Shown here one piece after another: positions 59,600-64,000 of a stretch of DNA of 64,000 nt. The position numbers and the translations under genes were made by a program. The notes below the pieces were generated by a model. It was not told where the DNA came from. It worked only from the letters and a program-made list of their open reading frames with translations, and did no database searches. Position 1 is the stretch's first letter. Each line of letters starts with the position of its first letter. Origin of the DNA: Sorghum bicolor (lineage: Eukaryota > Streptophyta > Magnoliopsida > Poales > Poaceae); assembly GCF_000003195.3 (NCBI RefSeq), contig NC_012878.2, positions 5,088,462-5,152,461 of the forward strand, written 5' to 3'.

Positions 59600-60812
59600 G
59601 AACATGTGTGCTTGGTCACCACATAGCAAGAGAGCAGTCACATGAGAATGGATATTAAGGACGAGAATAGAGGTGATTGTAACACTAGCTGGACTGTGGA
59701 CCATGGGTCCCACAGGAGATCTACGCTTACTGTTGCTGGCCGATGATGCAAGAGAAGCAGCGTCGCTAAGAGAAGGGGCATTAGAAGCAGGAGCACTAGG
59801 CGCTGCCACTGCAGAAGCGCCGGGCACTGCAATTATAGGAGCGCCGGGCGCTGCAACTGCAGAAGCGCCGGGCGCTGCCACTGCAGGAGCACCACGGCCT
59901 CGGCCAGCAGCACCAGCACTAGTCGCAGCAGAAGCACGACCAGCACCAGAGGTAGCCGATGGCACTGCACCGAACAAAAGGTCAGCGACATCGGACATGT
60001 CGTCCTCGTCTTCTCCGGGCATCTCACAATCCCTTAGCTCATCGGCCAAGGTTGGCAAGTACGAGTAGCCGTCCTCACCATCGTTGTTAGCCATGGCCAC
60101 CACTCGGCACCGTTCCTCAACGCCTCCGGCGGCACCAGCTTCAGGCCGACGACCTGCGAACAAAGAAAAGAAGTAGGGTTAGCTGGATGGATCTAGGGTT
60201 TAGTCGAAGAAGGGTAAGAAGAAGGCGAGCGGTCGTGCTTACCTGCTCGGAGACGGAGCCCGGCGCCGAAGAAATGGAGAAGACGAGCGGCGGATAGACG
60301 GGGAAGAGTTGAGACAGAGCCCGGCGACGAAGAAATGGAGCAGACGAGCGGCAGAGACAGAGAAGAGTGCAAGACGAACGAGGATCTTGTAGATCCGGCG
60401 GTGGAGAACTCGCTGGAGTGCAGGAAGACGACCGGTGGCCGGTGGGGAGCGGCGGCGTAGGCGGAGATTAGGGTTTGGAGCAGGGGGCGGAGAAGCGGCG
60501 CGGGTGAGGAGGGGGAGCGGCGCGGCGTGGGTGGGGAGGGGGAGCGGCGCCGAATGAAATTAGGGTTAGGGCGTCCCCTCCCCCGGCTCGGCGCTCGGCT
60601 TATATACGGCACGGGCCACTAACGGGCCGGCCGTTGTTTTACGGGCCGTGCCGTGCCGCCCGCCGTGCCGAGGCATCGGCTCAGGCACGGCCTGCTACGT
60701 GCCGCGGGCCGGCACACGCCCGTTTCCAACCGTGCCGGGCCGTGCTCGGACTAGGCCGAATTGCCGTGCCACGGGCCGTGCCTCGGGCCCACGGGCTGCA
60801 TGCACATCTTTA
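59600..60812 (-). mobile_element. 5' end of a hAT transposon (truncated)
   Basis: The outer end at 60812 reads, on the minus strand, TAAAGATGTGCATGCAGCCC, like grass hAT termini (TAGAGATGTGCATG type). The following 200 bp are full of GGGCCGTGCC-type subterminal repeats. A leader, an intron and the start of a coding region follow. The remainder of the transposase and the other end are missing; sequence similar to unit P7 ends near 59560. Confidence 0.65.
59650..60094 (-). pseudogene. hAT transposase N-terminal exon (truncated)
   Basis: ATG at 60094 opens MANNDGEDGYSYLPTLADEL, an acidic region (PGEDEDDMSDVADLLFG), then Ala/Pro repeats of the type APGASAVA encoded by 24-30 bp tandem repeats (59800-59890). 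A serine-rich stretch leads to NSKRRSP, where hAT proteins normally enter the BED zinc finger, but that domain is not there. The 5' intron (donor CAG|GTAAGC near 60240, acceptor CGCAG near 60154) is well formed. Expected homologues are RICESLEEPER-type hAT proteins; this is inference. Confidence 0.55.
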
Positions 60813-61188
60813 GGAGTAAGAGAGAAGCCACTGGCGAAATTAATCTGACTTCTTTGAAATTGCTATCGTTTCACTCAAACAAGAAAAAAGCTGGCATATA
60901 TACACAGAGTTCAAATTTTTACTTCATCCCCATGATTTTTATATGCATAAACTAAGTATTATTTATTATACATACATACAACTTAATATCCAAGCCATTA
61001 TATTATTATACTTATCCAATATATTTATGGACAACATCTCATGTCTGTGTGGGTTCAAATATGCCCTAATGAGTCCTCACTCTGCAGTGAACTTCATTAT
61101 TTGACGCACTGGTAGTCTTAGCTTCATGTCGCCTCTACCTAACTCATAACTATATTTACTTGTGTGTGAGTACCTCGAAGCCAGTCCA

Positions 61189-61220
61189 GAAGAAGAAGAA
61201 GAAGAAGAAGAAGAAGAAGA

Positions 61221-61268
<48 letters not shown>

Positions 61269-61271
61269 GAG
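61189..61271. repeat. (GAA)n followed by (GA)n microsatellite
   Basis: GAA repeats 61189-61226, then GA repeats with one C interruption to 61271. Poly-Ser/Leu frames here are artefacts. Confidence 0.95.
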
Positions 61272-61279
61272 TAAAAGTT

Positions 61280-63130
61280 TTGACAAGGTAGATTAACTCA
61301 TAACAATCCACTTGTTGCGCTGGAAAGTTAACTTGATTATCTTTCCAACCATGTGTAGTATGCACTCTGATGTATTGCATAATAATACGGTTTTGCACGG
61401 GAAGTTGTACCAAGATATCTTTCTGAGTAGAGTTTTGGCTTTAAGAGCAGTCTGCACTAATATGATCATAACTCCTTGGTGCAAGGTCCAAATGATGTGG
61501 AGTTTGCTGCATTCCAAAGCTAACTTGATAAACATCGCAACAAGTTCTCATGGACCTCCAAAGCTTCAGAGAATCAACAGTTATGACTGTTTCTTTCTAC
61601 TGGTTCGTGCTGTCAGCCAGATGGTGTGTTGGTTGAGCTTCTGTGTAAACTATCTTCTCTCCTTTGGTCTAGCAGTAGCTCCATCCTGTGTAAACCTTTG
61701 TAAGACATATGTAGTGCATTTTAGTATAATATTCTCAAATATATGAAAGTTAATTTCAGCTAGGAGTGAGTTCACCTCTTTTTTGTAGCAGTTTTGTACG
61801 GCTACGCGTAATTGGCCCATCATACACATGCTTAAGTAAAACTTGAGTATCCAGTGGCATATCCTCATCAAGAGGTATGCCGCACATGATGTGAAATGAA
61901 TGGGTGATGCTGCCATCTATGTTCTAACGCACATGTTAGGCTTGAAGACTACTCTTTGAAATCTAGTAGTACTCAATACTTGAGGATAACGTGGAAGGTA
62001 GTTGAGGATAATGTGGAAGGTAGTAGTGTTCAACAAGTGCCAAGCCACTATAATAAAATAGCCAAATTATTACATATATACTACTTCTGTTTCAATATCA
62101 AACCTCACCTCGATCGTCTAGATACTGACATGGAAAGAATCATGATGCGGTTTAATTTGGAAATCAAATTTGCTTACGAATCTTTTTGCATAATTTCGTT
62201 GTTCTGTATATGTACGATCCTAATAGAGTCAATAGGCAGCATTGCCTATATTAACTCTGACTAGTATCCATTTTTTGGCCACAAAATAAAAGAAAGTATG
62301 TGACCGTCGTGCTAAGTCTGACCGATTCTTTTAATATAAGATCTTCAACTTTATGTCACATGAATATCTGTTGTTTTTAGTAGCTTTGTGTCCAGTCTCC
62401 TCCTGCTATATATAGTCATAGCTATACTGATTCATTAGGCATTGCTAGCTAACTGACCAAAAATGATGTATCCCGGAACCAAGTAACAAGCTGGAGCACA
62501 GAGTGTGCTGACATAGGAATATGAAGCATCACGGAACCAAATTGAGCTGGTATGGTGAGATAGAAGATCACGTGGGTGGAATCTGAAGCAGAGTGGCAAT
62601 CAAGTCGCATGATGGAAATTTGCAGCCCAGCTGGACAAACAGAGTTATAGGCGCATTGCACTTGGAAGAAAATTATGTGGTAGTTTACTCATATCGTGCA
62701 GTGTGTTCCGGACTTCCGATTCATGGAGAGTGGAGTGAGTTTCATAAGGATCGGAGTCTAGTTGTTTGTCTGGTTCGAGGATGAAGGGTTGGGACAGTTA
62801 GTTTCAGGATGTTGCAGAGGAGCACTTGGATCTGTTTGGGCGATGCTTGTGCCACTTGGATTTGTTCGGGTGATGCTTGGTCTGGTATGATTCCTGCTGT
62901 AGTCTTCACTTCACCTATTAACCCATTGAACCATTGACCAATTCATGTGAAAGCGTTCTCAACAGTTCAATGGAGGTAAAATAGTTTACTCCTTATACCG
63001 TAATGTGCTAATGCTTTTCTGTTCACGCAAATATATGTTATGCTGGGCAAAACCTATCAACGTCGGCATCAGCAAGGTGGCTGATCCCCTGCGCCCAAGA
63101 CTTAGTTCCAGGAACATTGGTTAGTTGGTT
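61280..63130. other. No gene recognised
   Basis: Open frames up to 144 codons (61312-61746) show no motif. The text CTGGAAAGTTAACTTGATTA...CCTTGGTGCAAGGTCC resembles untranslated or LTR sequence of old grass retrotransposons. A 23 bp duplication (TTGAGGATAAYGTGGAAGGTAG) sits at 61979-62024. Confidence 0.4.
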
Positions 63131-63149
63131 AGAGTTTGAGGCAAGTAAG

Positions 63150-64000
63150 ATTTGATAGAGTTTGAGTTAGAGTCAAATTTGATAGGGTTTGAGTTAGAGT
63201 CGGAGTTTGTTACCTCGATTGTAAAGGATAAGTCCGGTCAAGTTAATGAAACAGGTAGCCTGGGATTTGTGTCAGATAGACACCGTAGGGCGCCCAGCGT
63301 CGTTTACATCGTTTCCTCGCGCCCAGATCCGATTAAACACGGGGCCCACTCGCCGTAATCGCCAGCACCTTCCGCACTTACCACCGTACGCCCTTCGCAG
63401 CAAGACCCGACGCCGTAACAGCCTGGTACTAGACTTCATGGCGACGACCGGAATCCCCTCGACAACGGTGGCGCCATCGACCAGGGCGCCCCCGTCCGCC
63501 GTACCAACAACGGGCGTCTCGCTGCCACTGCTGCCCGCCACCCCGCTTGCCGGACCAGCCATGCTCACCTCCATCGCCGATTCGCTCGCTGCTCTCACCA
63601 CGGCGTTCAATGGGAGGGTTCGGCGGGGTGCCATCGCTGCCCTTGCCCTCGATGCCACGGATTACGGACGTCACGCCGGCTGTGGGAGACTCTTCTGCCT
63701 CCGTTTCCCCTTCCCTGCCGCTGTCCTCGACATTGTCGCTGGGGTCGCCAAATGCACCGGCAACTTCAGCCACGGGAGTACCGCTCCACCTGCTCAACTT
63801 GCTGCACTCCCCGTCGCTGATTCTGACGTTCGGCGCAGTTGGACAGAGCATGCCGCAGCCAGCCTCTGCGCACATGGCTCCTTCACAACCATACCCTTCC
63901 TCAGCGTGGGAGTCAGCTGTCATGCCCAAGTACCACAAGATCTCCTTCGAGACCTACGATGGCAAGGAGGATTCACTGGGTTGGCTCAACAAGTGTGAGC
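63150..64000 (+). mobile_element. Second Ty3/gypsy element: LTR end and start of gag, continues past the window
   Basis: 63150-63290 has a 27 bp repeat (GATAGRGTTTGAGTTAGAGT, twice) and LTR-tail-like sequence ending near GTGTCA. gag opens at ATG 63438 (MATTGIPSTTVAPS...). A good gag N-terminus, HKISFETYDGKEDSLGWLNK, is read at 63922 in the next frame, so a +1 frameshift lies near 63615-63640. The frame is Pro/Ser-rich between. The window ends inside gag. Confidence 0.75.

Noticed and set aside
63272..63938. Minus-strand frames of 128 and 169 codons
   Set aside because: Antisense shadows of the GC-rich gag start of the second gypsy element.

Overview
The window is plant nuclear DNA, most probably from a panicoid grass (sorghum, Miscanthus, sugarcane or switchgrass type). 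The reasons are grass-style CACTA ends with ACCGGTGCTAAAGG palindromes, Tourist, Stowaway, hAT and Mutator MITEs, a chromodomain Ty3/gypsy element with 2.57 kb LTRs, and long CT, TA and ATT microsatellites. I found no convincing intact host protein-coding gene; many short open frames are products of simple repeats or of recent duplication.

Layout. 1-10688: the 3' part of a large CACTA element whose second gene (transposase-associated domain, DUF8039-like domain, proline-rich linker, Ulp1-like cysteine protease) can be followed through eight exons. It is split by a second 5.1 kb CACTA (1157-6289) with a 3 bp target duplication, and it also carries a nonsense codon and a probable dead splice donor. 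10.7-15.3 kb: unassigned exon-like pieces and a decayed Ty1/copia fragment on the minus strand. 38305-39720: a non-autonomous CACTA. 42305-42900: a Stowaway-like element. 47633-58831: a Ty3/gypsy chromovirus on the minus strand with an extra ORF upstream of gag. 59.6-60.8 kb: the 5' end of a hAT transposon. 63.1-64.0 kb: the start of a second gypsy element.

Main signal. From about 15.9 to 59.5 kb a diverged family of non-coding units recurs, always on the plus strand. Each has a conserved upstream block (CCCATTGTTTAAGGC-like), a conserved leader (ATGGTTGGGAAACTAACAT-like), and then a site resembling GGATTAGGAGGCATCTGGA. That site is close to the complement of the grass miR2118 family. No hairpin partner accompanies any site, and the sites lie in no NLR-type reading frame. 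I interpret the region as a cluster of 21-nt reproductive phasiRNA precursor (PHAS) loci. One unit, with its MITEs, has recently been amplified into a 15.6 kb array of four full 3.35 kb copies and one 2.2 kb deleted copy (22563-38212), with CT microsatellites at every junction. A later unit is split by the chromovirus, which separates its promoter block (47.45 kb) from its target site (58.9 kb).

How the parts relate: the PHAS-like units would be transcribed left to right, cut by miR2118-loaded AGO, and processed into phased siRNAs. Transposons have interrupted, decorated and multiplied them. The miR2118 assignment rests on hand comparison with the remembered family consensus and needs small-RNA data.
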